Positions 34,819 to 47,800 of a DNA stretch of 64,000 nucleotides are shown here, piece after piece; position 1 is the stretch's first letter, and the number at the start of each line of letters is the position of its first letter. The notes below the pieces were generated by a model. That model was given only the letters and a program-made list of their open reading frames with translations. It did no database searches and had not been told where the DNA came from. The stretch is from Delphinapterus leucas. Taxonomy: Eukaryota > Chordata > Mammalia > Artiodactyla > Monodontidae. The translations under genes and the position numbers were made by a program. The stretch covers positions 30,169,081-30,233,080 of the forward strand of contig NW_022098021.1 in the NCBI RefSeq assembly GCF_002288925.2, written 5' to 3'.

Positions 34819-35169
34819 TTTTTTTAAAAAAGGATTTATTTTTATTTTTGTCTGTGTTGGGTCTTTGCTGCTGCACACAGGCTTTCTTTGGTTGCAGCGA
34901 GCGGAGGCTACTCTTCATTACGGTGAGCAGGTTTTCATTGTGGTGGCTTCTCTTGTTGTGGAGCACGAGCTCTAGGAGCATGGGCTTCAGTAGTTGTAGC
35001 ACACGAGCTCATTAGTTGTGGCTCATGGGCTCTAGAGCACAGGCTCAGTAGTTGTGGTGCACAGGCTAAGTTGCTCTATGACATGTGGGATCTTCCTGGA
35101 CCAAGGCTCGAACCCGTGTCCCTTGCATTGGCAGGCAGAATCTTAACCACTGTGCCACCAGGGAAGCTC
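34819..35169 (-). mobile_element. Long-form CHR SINE (minus), older
   Basis: It reads 'tttatttttatttttgtctgtgttgggtctttgctgctgcac' at its 3' end (left) and 'ccaccagggaagctc' at its head (right), with box B complement 'ggctcgaacccg' near 35105. It keeps the long 3' region with AT-rich tail. An 8-bp TSD, agtaatca, is at 34811-34818 and 35170-35177. It is more diverged than the short-form SINEs. Confidence 0.9.
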
Positions 35170-35177
35170 AGTAATCA

Positions 35178-37410
35178 CTTTTATAATTACACCAGCCAAG
35201 AATAATGAAGGTAATCAAATTTCAAGATTTAATGCATAAGCCTGAGGTCAAGGGGAAGGTATTAACCTCCTATGTTATTTTCTTCAAAGCTTCAGGAGCT
35301 AGTCAATACTAAAATCTAAATATAAAACTGAATAGAGTATAAGAAAAATATCATTACTGAATGCATTTTAATAGTATATCACTACAGAGTACTCATGTTT
35401 CAAGCCTTTATACCATGTTAACTCATATACCTATATTTTCCTATAGAATGTAGTATAGTAAATGTTTCCTACCTTTAGAGTCAAACTTTAGAGAAACTAA
35501 CTCAATGGATTCTTCTGATACTATGTGCATCTCTAGGGACAACTTCATAAAGTGAAAGTCTGAGTATTGTCAATTCACAGGAGCAATGAATTAGTTGTCC
35601 TTTTTATGAATAAAAAACAAAATCTAATTTTGTTAGCACTGAGATTTCTAGGGTTTTCTGTTAAAGAAGTGACCATGGAGGACATTATCTTATCTAGTAC
35701 TTTAGGGTTCTTCAAATTCTATGGTTCTGATATTCTAATTTGTCAAACCTTGTGTGCAATAAGTACACAGTCTATGTTAAAATGGCAACAGAGGTAAACT
35801 TTCTGATTCTATATATCAGTAATTACACTTAATTTTAAATTAATATTGTGCAAAAATCTTGTTAATTTATCATTTTAATTGAAATTCCTTTTGAAGTTAT
35901 CAAAGAATTTAGAAATTTTAATTAATTACATGTTTTCTTTTTCCTTCAGGACAGTTATGTATTTCCTCATGCCTCATAGTTGTCATTCAAAAACTTAGAG
36001 GTTACAAATTTCTAAAGGTAACCTTAGAAAAACTTATTTCTTAATTTCAAATAGATTAAAATCTGAAGATGTTTAAGGAGGTCTAAAAAAACCTCTTCTT
36101 TCCCATATCGTGTTCCCATCTAGAAAAGATTAGTATATGTTGTTCTGATAAATATTCTATATTTTATCTATTTTCTGTTTCTATTATTAATTTTCTATTA
36201 AATGGACACATTGAAATGTGAGATTGTAAACATTTTATCAATCAGATTATATATATAATATATACACATATTCTTTTTTATACTTCTTTTTATAAGAGCT
36301 CCCCCCCAAAGAAACACAAAAAAGAATATTTAGAAAACTAAGCCAAAGAACTAAAAGGTACTGAATCTAACAAAATTGTATGGAAATAAATGAATACTGT
36401 TGGATTAAACAAATAACTTTACTAATAATATATCAGAATATTAATTTACCAGATATTACCTATCACACTAAAATAGTGCAGCATAACACGTGATAATATA
36501 AAAGAAAATAATTTATATAGCCATCACCAAACTTATTTTAGTATACTGAAGAAATAAAATTATAATGATAGTATAGACGTATATGAATTTTATATTTGTT
36601 TTCTTTTATATAAGAAGAGTGAGGTAGTGGGATTTCCAAAAGGCAGTTGTAGAAGTTTGGTTGACACTCTTCCCAGTTAAACATCATTTACTGGTGAATA
36701 GTATAATATAAACTATCGAAATCTCTGTAAGATATCCTGATGACATACAGAAAATTAATAAATCTCATTCAAGAAAATCTAAGACATCTCAGTAAGAACA
36801 CTGTGAGTCCATAGCATTTGAGCCAAGAGTTATTCTCATCCCCCTCCCCAGAACAGTATGACAGAAGCTCTGCTCTGATTAGCTTCTGTCACAAAGGTAG
36901 GGGTCCCTCTTCCCTCAGCTCCCAGTCTAGGGCTACAGTTTCACTGTAGGTGAAGTAGATCAGCAACATGTCTCATCCTACTCAGCTCCAGGTTGCAAAA
37001 GTTAGATTCCAAAAAAGTGAAAGTGAGAGGATAGAGGCTGACTTTCCTATCCCATCTCCATTGTGGGTCAGGAAAATAGTCCTAGATTGGATCTAGTCCA
37101 GCCAAGCATTTAAACAAATAAAAAAGAAAAATGTAAATAATAAAATCAAGATCTGAAGCAAGGAGTAGTATTAAATGCACAGAGTTGCTATACTATGTTA
37201 TTCAACCAAAATAATAAAAAGACTTAGCAATCTAGTGGAGAGTATTAATATCACAACTTGTTAAAATGCTTTAAAATGCTTTAAAACAAAAAAAAGCATG
37301 AGGTGTGAAAAAAAGAAAACAGGAAAATGTGACTTATATACAGGAAAAGAGAACAGAAATATTGTTTGCATTTCAGGGAAGCCCAAAAGTTGGGTTTAAG
37401 AGACGTAAGC
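35178..37410. other. Mostly unassigned AT-rich sequence
   Basis: No gene seen. The last part (about 36840-37410) may be the 5' UTR of the ancient L1 that follows, judging only by position and by its less AT-rich start. Confidence 0.45.
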
Positions 37411-37419
37411 TGTAAAGCA

Positions 37420-38843
37420 GATAGTGTAAATACACTCAAAATATAGAGAAAAATGTGTTTAAAAAGTTAAAGGAGAGTATGATGACAATGTCTCATCAAA
37501 TAGAAAATAATAATCAGGAAATGGAAAGTTTGAAAAGAAACAAAATGGAAATTCTGGAGTTGAAAAGTACAAAAATTGAAATTAAAAAATTCACTAGAGA
37601 TGCTTCACCGATTATTTGAACTGGCAAAAAACAAATTTGTGAACTTGAAGATAGATTGACAAAAGTACACATTGATGAACAAAGAGAAAAAAAATAAAGA
37701 AAAATGAACACAGCTTCAGAGAAATGTGGAAAACCATTAGCACATCAATGTATTTGCAACAGAAATGCCAGAAGCACAGGAGAGAGAAAAAGGAGCAAAA
37801 AATTTTTGAAGAAATAATTGCCTTAGTTCTTTCCAAATCTGATGAAAGAGATTAAATTACACATCTCAGAGGCTCAATGAACTCAAACTAGAATAAATAC
37901 AAAGATACACACACAGACACATCATTATAAAATTCTTTATAAGCAAAAGCAAAAAGAAAGTCTTGAAAGCAGCAAGATAAAACAACTTACCACTTACAGC
38001 TCCCCTTCCAATAAGATTAATAACCAACCTCTCATTAAGAACAATAGAGTCCAGAAGGCAGTAAGTAAAATAATCAATGTCCCACCCCACTCCCCGAAGA
38101 AAGCCTATCAAGCAAGAATGCTATACTATACCCAGGAAAAATTTCAAAAATAAAGATGAAATAAAGACATTTCTAAAGGCAAAAGCTGAGAGAATTAATT
38201 GCTAGGTAACCCACCTTCCAAAAAATACTAAAGGAATTTCTTTAGGCAAAATCATATAAATCCAGATAGAAATCCAAATCCATGTGAAAAAGAAAAAAAC
38301 ACCAGTAAAGGTAATTATGTAATTATAGAAGACAGTATAAATATATATTACTTTACTTCTTTTCTCTTAACATAGTTAAAAAGCTATTTTATAAAAGTAT
38401 ATATCTATATTTATATACATATATATAATATAACTATACATGTATATATAATTGTATTGTTTGGCTTATAATACATAGAGATGTAATAGAGTTAGCACCA
38501 ACAGCTTAAAGAAGGTAGGTGAAAACCAAGCTGTTTTGGAATAAGGAAATGCCACCATATGGTAATTAAATCCTCAGAAAGAAATGAAGAGATACAGAAA
38601 TGGAAAATGGTAAGTTTAATATAATAAACACTGTAAATATATACTTGCTCTCCTTCCATCTCTAAGCTTCTTTAAAAGACATAAAATTATAAAAATTAAT
38701 TCCTGAAACAATGTATTCAATGTATTTGTAAAATATGTAGATGTATTATGTATAACAACAATAACACAAAAGAGGGGAAAATAGAGCTATGTAGGAGTAA
38801 CATTTCTATATTTCATTAAATTATGTTAGTATAACATGAAATG
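37420..38843 (+). mobile_element. Ancient L1M: ORF1 and inter-ORF remnant
   Basis: Ancient L1 ORF1 order is recognisable: 'caaaatggaaattctggagttgaaaagtac' (37542-37571), 'gaacttgaagatagattga', 'gaaataattgccttagttctttccaaa', 'gtccagaaggcagtaagtaaaataat' and 'aggcaaaagctgagagaatt' near 38177, followed by 'aaaggaatttctttaggc'. Many stops and indels. The RNA-binding C-terminal part is only faint. A young L1 end then interrupts it. Confidence 0.75.
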
Positions 38844-38857
38844 GAAAACAGAAAAAT

Positions 38858-39531
38858 AAACCAAATGACCCAGCAATCCCAATCCTGGGCATATATCTGG
38901 AAAAAACCATAATTCAAAGAGATATATGTACCCCAATGTTCATTGCAGCACTATTTACAATAGCTAGGACATGGAATCTACCTAAATGTCCATCGACAGA
39001 GGAATGGATAAAGATGTTGTACATATATATAATGGGATATTACTCAGCCATAAAAAATAATGAAATAATGTCATTTGCAGTGATATGGATGGACCTAGAG
39101 ATTGTCATACTGAGTGAAGTAAGTAAAGACAGAGAAAGACAATTATCATATGATGTCGCCTAAATATGGAATCTAAAAAAAAAAATGGTACAAGTGAACT
39201 TATTTACAAAACAGGAATAGACTCACAGGTGTAGAAAACAAATTTATGGTTACAGAAGGGGAAGGTGCAGAGGAATAAATTGGGAGATTGGGATTGACGT
39301 ATACACACTACTACATACAAAATAGATAACTAATGAGAACCTACTGTATAGCACAGGGAACACTACTCAATACTCTGTAATGATCTATATGGGAAAAGAA
39401 TCTAAAAAAGAGTGGATATATGTATATATATATATATATGTATATAGCTGATTCACTTTGCTGTACAGCAGAAACTAACAGAACATTGTAAATCAACTAT
39501 ACTCTAGTAAAATTTAATTTAAAAAAGAAAA
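38858..39531 (+). mobile_element. LINE-1 3' end inserted in the ancient L1M
   Basis: It begins in late ORF2 ('aatgacccagcaatccc'), keeps an open C-terminal frame at 38936-39163, and ends in a 3' UTR of an older type than the young L1s ('tgctgtacagcagaaacta' and 'gtaaatcaactatactctagtaaaa'). Imperfect TSDs gaaaacagaaaaat (38844-38857) and gaaaacaaaaaat (39532-39544) flank it. Confidence 0.88.
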
Positions 39532-39544
39532 GAAAACAAAAAAT

Positions 39545-39971
39545 TAATGAAAGCAAAAGCTACTTCTTGGAAAAGATCAACAAAATTGGCGAATTTTTAA
39601 CTAAATTTAACAAGGAAAATGAAAGAAGACAAATTGCTAAAATCAGAAATTAAAGTGGGAACATTAATACTGACATTACAGAAATGAGACAAATTATAAG
39701 GGAGTGTTATGAACAATTGTATGTCACTAAATTAGGTAATTCTGACTGAATGGTTAAATTTCTAGAAAGACACAAATGATAGAAAAAGACAATTAAAAAT
39801 AGATAAAACAAAGAGGTTTAATGCTTATTAAGAGAATAAAGGGTACAAACACATGATCTTCTAAATAGATGCAGAAAAAAAATCTGACATTCCAATAGTC
39901 TACCATAATAAAAACATTTAAACATAAATAAGTGGAAATTTCCTTAATCTGATAAAAAGTTATCTATCAAA
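39545..39971 (+). mobile_element. Ancient L1M ORF2 remnant (continuation)
   Basis: It resumes with 'gcaaaagctacttcttggaaaagatcaacaaaattg', an ORF2 segment just after the endonuclease, then 'gaaatttccttaatctgataaaaag', from the RT region. The endonuclease segment between the 38843 end and here is missing, so the copy had an internal deletion. Confidence 0.68.
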
Positions 39972-39984
39972 AAACCCACAGTTA

Positions 39985-40248
39985 TGGGCTTCCCTGGTGG
40001 TGCAGTGGTTGAGAATCTGCCTGCCAATGCAGGGGACACGGGTTCGAGCCCTGGTCTGGGAAGATCCCACATGCCGCGGAGCAACTGGAACCATGAGCCA
40101 CAACTACTGAGCCTGTGTGTCTGGAGCCTGTGCTCCACAACAAGAGAGGCTGCGACAGTGAGAGGCCCGTGCACCATGATGAAGAGTGGCCCCCACTCGC
40201 CGCAACTAGAGAAAGCCCACACACAGAAACGAAGACCCAACACAGCTA

Positions 40249-40277
<29 letters not shown>
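39985..40277 (+). mobile_element. Long-form CHR SINE with 13-bp TSD
   Basis: Head 'gggcttccctggtggtgcag' at 39986, box B 'ggttcgagccc' near 40041-40051, then the long 3' region ('cccactcgccgcaactagag') and a (TAAA)n tail. The TSD aaacccacagtta is perfect at 39972-39984 and 40278-40290. It sits in the ancient L1M ORF2. Confidence 0.95.
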
Positions 40278-40279
<2 letters not shown>

Positions 40280-40290
40280 ACCCACAGTTA

Positions 40291-40475
40291 ACATCATGCT
40301 TAATGTTAGTGAAAAAGTAAAAGCTTTCCCTGAAGACTATTTGCAGACTGATTTCTAACTATATGGAGATTTCCCATGGTAGGGAAAGAAGAAGTATGCC
40401 TTCATCTTGATATATATCTTTCTCAAATGTCTATGTGTACATTAATCCCCACAGTGTCCATGTTTCTTCCTCTGT
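40291..40475 (+). mobile_element. Ancient L1M ORF2 tail end, then unassigned
   Basis: 'acatcatgcttaatgttagtgaaaaagtaaaagctttccctgaaga' (to about 40340) continues the RT-region match across the SINE. The rest is unassigned. Confidence 0.55.
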
Positions 40476-40487
40476 AAAATGAAAATA

Positions 40488-41788
40488 CAAAGGGGGAAGA
40501 TCAAGATGGAGGAGTAGGAGGATGCAGAGCTCACATCCTCCCAGGAAAACATCAAAAATATATCTACATATGCAGCAATTCTTACTGAAAACAAACTGGA
40601 GACTGATATGAAGACTGTTGAAAAGCCAAATCTGTAAGACAGATCCACAAGGAGCCAGGTAGAATGGAAGAAAAAGTAATCAGGTAAGGGCCTGTGCCCC
40701 TGGGAGGGGAAACAGAAGAGGATGGGGATTGCACAGGCTTGGAGATCATCTCTGGGGAGTGAATGGTTCAAACCACATATTGGATTCACCAGCTCTGAGG
40801 TCAAATACCAGGAGGGTGAGTCCCCTTAGCTGGTTTAAAAACCAGTGGGACTGACAGTGGGGCTGTAAGAAACCTACACTCTGCTCATGAAGATTGTAAA
40901 CCCACTTGTTTACTACTGAAACTAAGCAGAGGAAGCAGATTGAAACTGGTTGGGACTCTGGCCAGTTTCCTTTGACTACCCCAGTGCATGTGACAGCCAT
41001 AGAGCAGAGAACTTGCTCTTGTCCCTCATGCTCCAACAATACTCCCCTCTAGGGCAAAGGTGCCAATGCTAGGAGGGAGAAAAGCACACACTTAGAGGGA
41101 ATAGAACCAGCTTGGTCGTGGCCCTGAGGGTTTCTACTCCAGCAACTTGGGCCTTGCTCCCACACCAATAGGATGGTATTGGTCTGAGCAGAGGAGAGGC
41201 CCCATCTTACAACTGGCTCTGCCTCTATCCCCTCCATCTCCAGCTTCACATCCTACCAAAGTGCTGCCAGCACTCCCTGGGGGAAGAGATCACTCATGGT
41301 CACATCAGAGCAAGCTCTCTCATGAAAGCCACTGGGAACACAGACTGTACAGATATGCTCCACCACTTCAAGACTGGGATAAGTAACTGCTTCACCTAAT
41401 GTCATAGAGATAGAGAAAGGTAAGCGGAATGAGAAGACAGAGGAATTTGTTTCAAACAAAAGAAGAAAAAAACCCTGAAAGAAGCAACTAATGAAAGAGT
41501 GATAAATAATTTACCAGATAAAGAGCTGAAAGCATCAGTAGTAAGAATGTTAACTTAACTAGGGAAAAAAATAGATGATACAGTGAGAATTTTAACAAGG
41601 AACTTGAAAATATGAAAAAGAAGCAGACAGAAATGAAGAATACAATAACTGAAATGAAAAATACACCAGAAGGAAGTAACGGGAGAGAAGCTGATACACA
41701 ACACATAAGCGACCCGGAAGATAAAATAATGGAAATCACCAAACAGAACAGCAAAAAGAAAAACAAACTTAAAAAATGAGAACAGATT
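40488..41788 (+). mobile_element. Older LINE-1, left part (5' UTR and ORF1 start)
   Basis: The 5' end 'caaagggggaagatcaagatggagg' starts after a likely TSD (aaaatgaaaata 40476-40487; aaaatgaagata 52285-52296, one mismatch). It has its 5' UTR and the start of ORF1, including a diverged coiled-coil stretch at about 41480-41770. The young L1 then splits it in ORF1. A YY1-like motif caagatggagg is at 40502-40512. Confidence 0.85.
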
Positions 41789-43304
41789 CTGGAGAAGACG
41801 GCGGAAGAGTAAGATGCGGAGATCACCTTCCTCCCCACAGATACATCAGAAATATATCTACACGTGGAACAACTCCTACAGAACACCTACTGAACACTGG
41901 CAGAAGACCTCAGACCTCCCAAAAGGCAAGAAACTCCCCATATACCTGGATAGGTAAAGAATAAACAAATAAATAAAGAAAAAAGAATAAACGGAAATAA
42001 ATAAAGAAAAAAGAATAAACAGAAACAAAGAAAAAAAAAAAAAAAGAGAAAAAAAAAAAGGGATGTGGGACCTGCAACATTGGGAGGGAGCTGTGAAGGA
42101 GGAAAGGTTTCCACACACTAGGAAGCCCCTTCACGGGTGGAGACTGCAGGTGGCAGAGGGGGGAAGCTTTAGCGCCGCGGAGGAGAGCGCAGCAACAGGG
42201 GGCAGAGGGCAAGGCAGAGAGATTCCTGCAAAGAGGATCAGTGCCAACCAGCACTCACCAGCCTGAGAGGCTTGTCTGCTCACTCACCAGGGTGGGCGGG
42301 GGCTGGGAGCTGAGGCTCAGACTTCGGTTGGATGCCGGGAGAGGACTGGGGTTGGCTGCGTGAACACAGCAAGAAGGGGGCTAGTGCACTATGGCTAGCC
42401 AGGAGGGAATCCGGGAAAAAGGTCTGGAGCTGGAGAAGAGACAAGAGACTTTTTCTTCCCTCTTTGTTTCCTGGTGCAAGAGGAGAGGGGATTAAGAGTG
42501 CTGCTGAAAGGAGCTCCAGAGATGGGCATGAGCCGTGGCTGACAGCGCGCACCTCAGAGACGGGCATGACATGATAAGGCTGTTGCTGCCACCACCAAGA
42601 AGCCTGTGTGCAGGCTCAGGTCACTATCCACACCACCCCTCCCAGGAGCCTGTGCAGCCTATCACTGCCAGGGTCCCGTGATCCAGGGACAACTTCCCCA
42701 GAAGAACACACATCATGCCTCAGGCTGGTGCAACGTCACGCAAGCCTCTGCAGCCACAGGCTCGCCACGCATCTGTACCCATCCCTCCCCCCGGCCTGAG
42801 TGAGCCAGAGCACCCGAATCAGCTGCTCCTTTAACCCTGTACTGTCTAAGCAAAGAACAGACACCCTCAGGCGACCTACACGCAGAGGCAAGGCCAAATC
42901 CAAAGCTGAACCCCCAGAGCTGTGCGAACAAAGAAGAGAAAGGGAAATTTCTCCCAGCAGCCTCAGAAACAACAGATTAAAGTTCCACAATCAACTTGAT
43001 GTACCCTGCATCTGTGGAATACCTGAATAGACAACGGATCATCCCAAATTGAGGAGGTGGATTTTGGGAGCAAGATATATTATTTTCTCCCCTTTTCCTC
43101 TATTTGTGAGTGTGTATGTATATGCTTCTGTGTGAGATTTTGTCTGTATAGCTTTGCTTTCACCATTTGTCCTAGAGTTCTGACTGTCTGGTTTTCTTTT
43201 TTCTTTCTTTATTATTTTAATTTTTTTTGCCTAATAATTATTTTTTATTTGAATAACTTTATTTTATTTTCTCCTACTTTACTTTATCCTCTTTCTTTCT
43301 TTTT

Positions 43305-43358
<54 letters not shown>

Positions 43359-43896
43359 TTTCTTTCTCTCTTTCTAATTTTTCTCCCTTTTATTCTGAGC
43401 CATGTGGATGAAAGGCTCTTGGTGGTCCAGCCAGGAGTCAGTGCTCTGCCTCTGAGGTGGGAGAGCCAGCTTCAGGACACTGGTCCGCAAGCGACCTCCC
43501 AGCTCCACGTAATATCAAATGACAAAAATCTTCCAGAGATCTCCATCTCAACACCAAGGCCAAGCTTCACTCAACAACGAGCAAACTACAGGGCTGGACA
43601 CCCTATACCAAACAACTAGCAAGACAGGACCACAGCCCCATCTACTAGCAGAGAGGTGGCCCAAAATCATAATAAGGCTACAGACACCCCAAAACACTCT
43701 ACCAGACGTGGACCTGCCCACCAGAAAGAAAAGATCCAGCCTTATGCACCAGAACACAGGCACTAGTCCTCTCCCCCAGGAAACTACACAACCCAGTGAA
43801 CCAAACTTAGCCACTGGGGACACACATCAAAAACAACAGGAACTACGAACATGCAGCCTGTGCAAAGCAGACACCAATCAAACTAAGATAAGCAAA
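41789..43896 (+). promoter_or_regulatory. L1 5' UTR / internal promoter region (plus-strand L1)
   Basis: GC-rich and CpG-containing at about 42060-42960, flanked by an A-rich tract with a 28-bp unit repeated twice (from 41967 and 41995) and by a (TTTC)n tract at 43293-43374. L1 5' UTRs carry the internal pol II promoter. At the 5' end the YY1-like site reads gaagacggcgg (41794-41804), with T replaced by C in the usual AAGATGG core. Confidence 0.7.
43293..43374. repeat. (TTTC)n microsatellite inside L1 5' UTR
   Basis: About 18 units of ttct/tttc, nearly perfect, in the pyrimidine-rich part of the 5' UTR. Apparent Ser/Phe/Leu reading frames here are simple-repeat translation. Confidence 0.92.
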
Positions 43897-44814
43897 ATGA
43901 AAAGACAGAAAAACACACAGCAGATGAAGGAACAAGGTAAAAACCCACCAGACCTAACAAATGAAGAGGAAATAGGCAGTCTACCTGAAAAAATAACTCA
44001 GAATAATGACAGTAAAGATGATCCAAAATCTTGGAAATAGAATAGACAAAATGCAACAAACATTTAACAATGACCTAGAAGAACGAAAGAGAAAACAAGC
44101 AATGATGAACAACACAATAAATGAAATTAAAAATAATCTAGAAGGGATCAATAGCAGAATAACTGAGGCAGAAGAACGGATAAGTGACCTGGAAGATAAA
44201 ATAGTGAAAATAACTACTGCAGAGCAGAATAAAGAAAAAAGAATGAAAAGATATGAGGACAGTCTCAGAGACATCTGGGACAACAATAAACACACCAACA
44301 TTCAAATTATAGGGGTCCCAGAAGAAGAAGAGAAAAAGAAAGGGACTGAGAAAATATTTGAAGAGATTATAGTTGAAAACTTCCCTAATATGGGTAAGGA
44401 AATAGTTAATCAAGTTAATCAAGTTAATAGTTAATCAAGTCCAGGAAGCACAGAGAGTCCCATACAGGATAAATCCAAGAAGAAACATGCCAAGACACAT
44501 ATTAATCAAACTATCAAAAATTAAATACAAAGAAAACATATTAAAAGCAGCAAGGGAAAACCAAAATATAACACACAAGGGAATCCCCATAAGGTTAACA
44601 GCTGATCTTTCAGCAGAAACTCTGCAAGCCAGAAGGGACTGGCAGGACATATTTAAAGTGATGAAGGAGAAAAAACTACAACCAAGATTACTCTACCCAG
44701 CAAGGATCTCATTCAGATTTGATGGAGAAACTAAAACCTTTACATAGAAGCAAAAGCTGAGAGAATTCAGCACCACCAAACCAGCTTTACAACAAATGCT
44801 AAAGGAACTTCTCT
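43897..44814 (+). pseudogene. L1 ORF1 (RNA-binding protein), inactivated
   Basis: ORF1 protein is the coiled-coil nucleic-acid chaperone of the L1 particle. The ATG at 43897 opens MKRQKNTQQ. A frameshift in 'cctgaaaaaataactc' (about 43985) leads to the stop at 44038-44040. The frame continues from about 44006, with the coiled-coil stretch (NNTINEIKNNLEGI) at about 44108-44150. It is broken again by a 25-bp tandem duplication at about 44407-44436. The last part (44487-44747) holds RRDWQDIFKVMKEKKLQPRLLYPARISF, ending early at TAG 44745-44747 instead of 44814. Confidence 0.93.
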
Positions 44815-44874
44815 AGGCAAGAAACACAAGAGAAGGAAAAGACCTACAATAACAGACCCAAAACAATTAAGTAA

Positions 44875-47800
44875 ATGAGTATAGGAATATACATATGGAT
44901 AATTGCCTTAAATGTAAATGGATTAAATGCTCCCACCAAAAGACACAGACTGGCTGAATAGATACAAAAACAAGACCCATATATATGCTGTCTACAACAG
45001 ACCCGCTTCAGACCTAGAGACACATACAGACTGAAAGTGAGGGGATGGAAAAAGATATTCCATGCAAATGGAAATCAGAGGAAAGCTGGAGTAGCAATTC
45101 TCCTATCAGACAAATTAGACTTCAAAATAAAGACTATTACAAGAGACAAAGAAGGACACTACATAATGATCAAGGGATCAATCCAAGAAGAAGATATAAC
45201 AATTGTAAATATTTATGCACCCAGCATAGGAGCACATCAATACATAAGGGAAATACTAACAGCCATAAAAGGAGAAATTGACAGTAACACATTCATAGTA
45301 GGGGACTTTAACACCCCACTTTCACCAATGGACAGATCATCCAAAATGAAAATAAGGAAACACAAGCTTTAAATGATACATTAAACAAGATGGACTTAAT
45401 TGATATTTTTAGGACATTCCATCCAAAAACCACAGAACACACATTTTTCTCAAGTTCTCATGGAACATTCAACAGGATAGATCATATCTTGGCTCACAAA
45501 TCTAGTGTTGGTAAATTTAAGAAAATTGAAATTGTATCCAGTATGTTCTCCGACCACAACGCTATGAGACTAGATATCAATTACAGGAACAGATCTGTAA
45601 AAAATACAAACACATGGAGGCTAAACAATACACTACTTAATAACGAAGTGATCACTGAAGAAATCAAACAGGAAATCAAAAAATACCCAGAAACAAATGA
45701 CAATGGAGACACGACGACCTAAAACCTTTGGGATGTAGCAAAAGCAGTTCTAAGAGGGAAGTTTATAGCTATACAATCCTACCTTAAGAAACAGGAAACA
45801 TTTCAAATAAACAACCTAACTTTGCACCTAAAGCAACTAGAGAAAGAAGAAAAGAAATTCCCTGAATTTAGCAGAAGGAAAGAAATCATAAAGATCAGAG
45901 CTGAAATAAATGAAAAAGAAATGAAGGAAACAATAGCAAAGATCAATAAAACTAAAATCTGGTTCTTTGAGAAGATAAAAAAATTGGTAAACCATTAGAC
46001 AGACTCATCAAAAAAAAAAGGGAGATGACTCAAATCAATAGAATTAGAAATGAAAACGGAGAAGTAACAACTGACACTGCAGAAATACAAAGAATTATGA
46101 GAGATTACTACAAGCAACTCTATGCCAATAAAATGGAAAACCTGGAAGAAATGGACAAATGCTTAGAAATGCACAACTGCCAAGACTGAACCAGGAAGAA
46201 ATAGAAAATATGATCACACCAATCACAAGCACTGAAACTGAAGCTGTGATTAAAAATCTTCCAACAAACAAAAGCCCAGGACCAGATGGCTCCACAGGTG
46301 AATTCTATTAAACATTTAGAGACGAGGTACCACCTATCCTTCTGAAACTTTTCCAAAATATAGCAGAGGAAGGAACACTCTCAAACTCATTCTACGAGGC
46401 CACCATGAGCTTGATACCAAAACCAGACAAGGATGTCACAAAGAAAGAAAACTACAGGTCAATATCCCTGATGAACATAGATGCAAAAATCCTCAACAAA
46501 ATACTAGCAAACAGAATCCCACAGCACATTAAAAGGATCATACACCATGATCAAGCGGGGTTTATTCCAGGAATGCAAGGATTCTTCAATATACGCAAAT
46601 CAATCAACGTGATAAACCATATTAAAAAATTGAAGGAGAAAAACCATATGATCATCTCAACAGATGCAGAGAACGCTTTCAACAAATTCAACACCAATTT
46701 ATGATAAAAACCCTGCAGAAAGTAGGCATAGAGGGAACTTTCCTCAACATAATAAAGGCCATATATGACAAACCCACAGCCAACATCGTCCTCAATAGTG
46801 AAAAACTGAAGCCATTTCCACTAGGATGAGGAGCAAGGCAAGGTTGCCCACTCTCACCAATCTTATTAAACATAGTTTTGGAAGTTCTAGCCGCAGCAAT
46901 CAGAGAAGAAAAAGAAATAAAAGGAATCCAAATCTAAAAAGAAGAATTAAAGCTGTCACTGTTTGCTGATGACATGATACTATACATAGAGAATCCTAAA
47001 GATGCAACCAGAAAACTACTAGAGATAATCAATGAATTTGGCAGAGCAGCAGGATACAAAATTAATGCACAGAAATCTTTGGCACTCGTATACAGTAATG
47101 ATGAAAACTCTGAACATGAAATTAAGAAAATACTCCCATTTACTCTTGCAACAAAAATAATAAAATATCTAGGAATAAACCTGCCTAAGGAGACAACAGA
47201 CCTGTATGCAGAAAATTATAAGACACTAGTGAAAGAAATTAAAGATGATACAAATAGTTGGAGAGATATATCATGTTCTTGGATTAGAAGAATCAAACTT
47301 GTGAAAATGACTCTACTACACCAAGCAATCTACAGATTCAATGCAATCCCTATCAAACTATCACTGGCATTTTTTACAGAACTAGAACAAAAAATTTCAC
47401 AATTTGTATGGAACACAAAAGACCCCTAATAGCCTAAGCAATGCTGAGAACGAAAAACGGAGCTGGAGGAATCAGGCTCCCTGACTTCAGACTATACTAC
47501 ATATCTACAGTAATCAACACAGTATGGTACTGGAACAAAAACAGAAATATAGATCAACGGAACAGGATAGAAAGCTCAGAGATAAACCCACACATATGGT
47601 CACCTTATCTTTGATAAATGAGGCAAGAATATACAGTGAAGAAAAGACAGCCTCTTCAATAAGTGGTGCTGGGAAAACTGGACAGGTACATGTAAAAGTA
47701 TGAAATTTGAACACTCCCTAACACCATACACAAAAATAAGCTCAAAATGGATTAAAGACCTAAATGTAAGGCCAGAAACTATCAAACTCTTAGAGGAAAA

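Noticed and set aside
42280..42567. Antisense frame in the plus-strand L1 5' UTR
   Set aside because: GC-rich UTR gives long frames by chance; no domain is visible.
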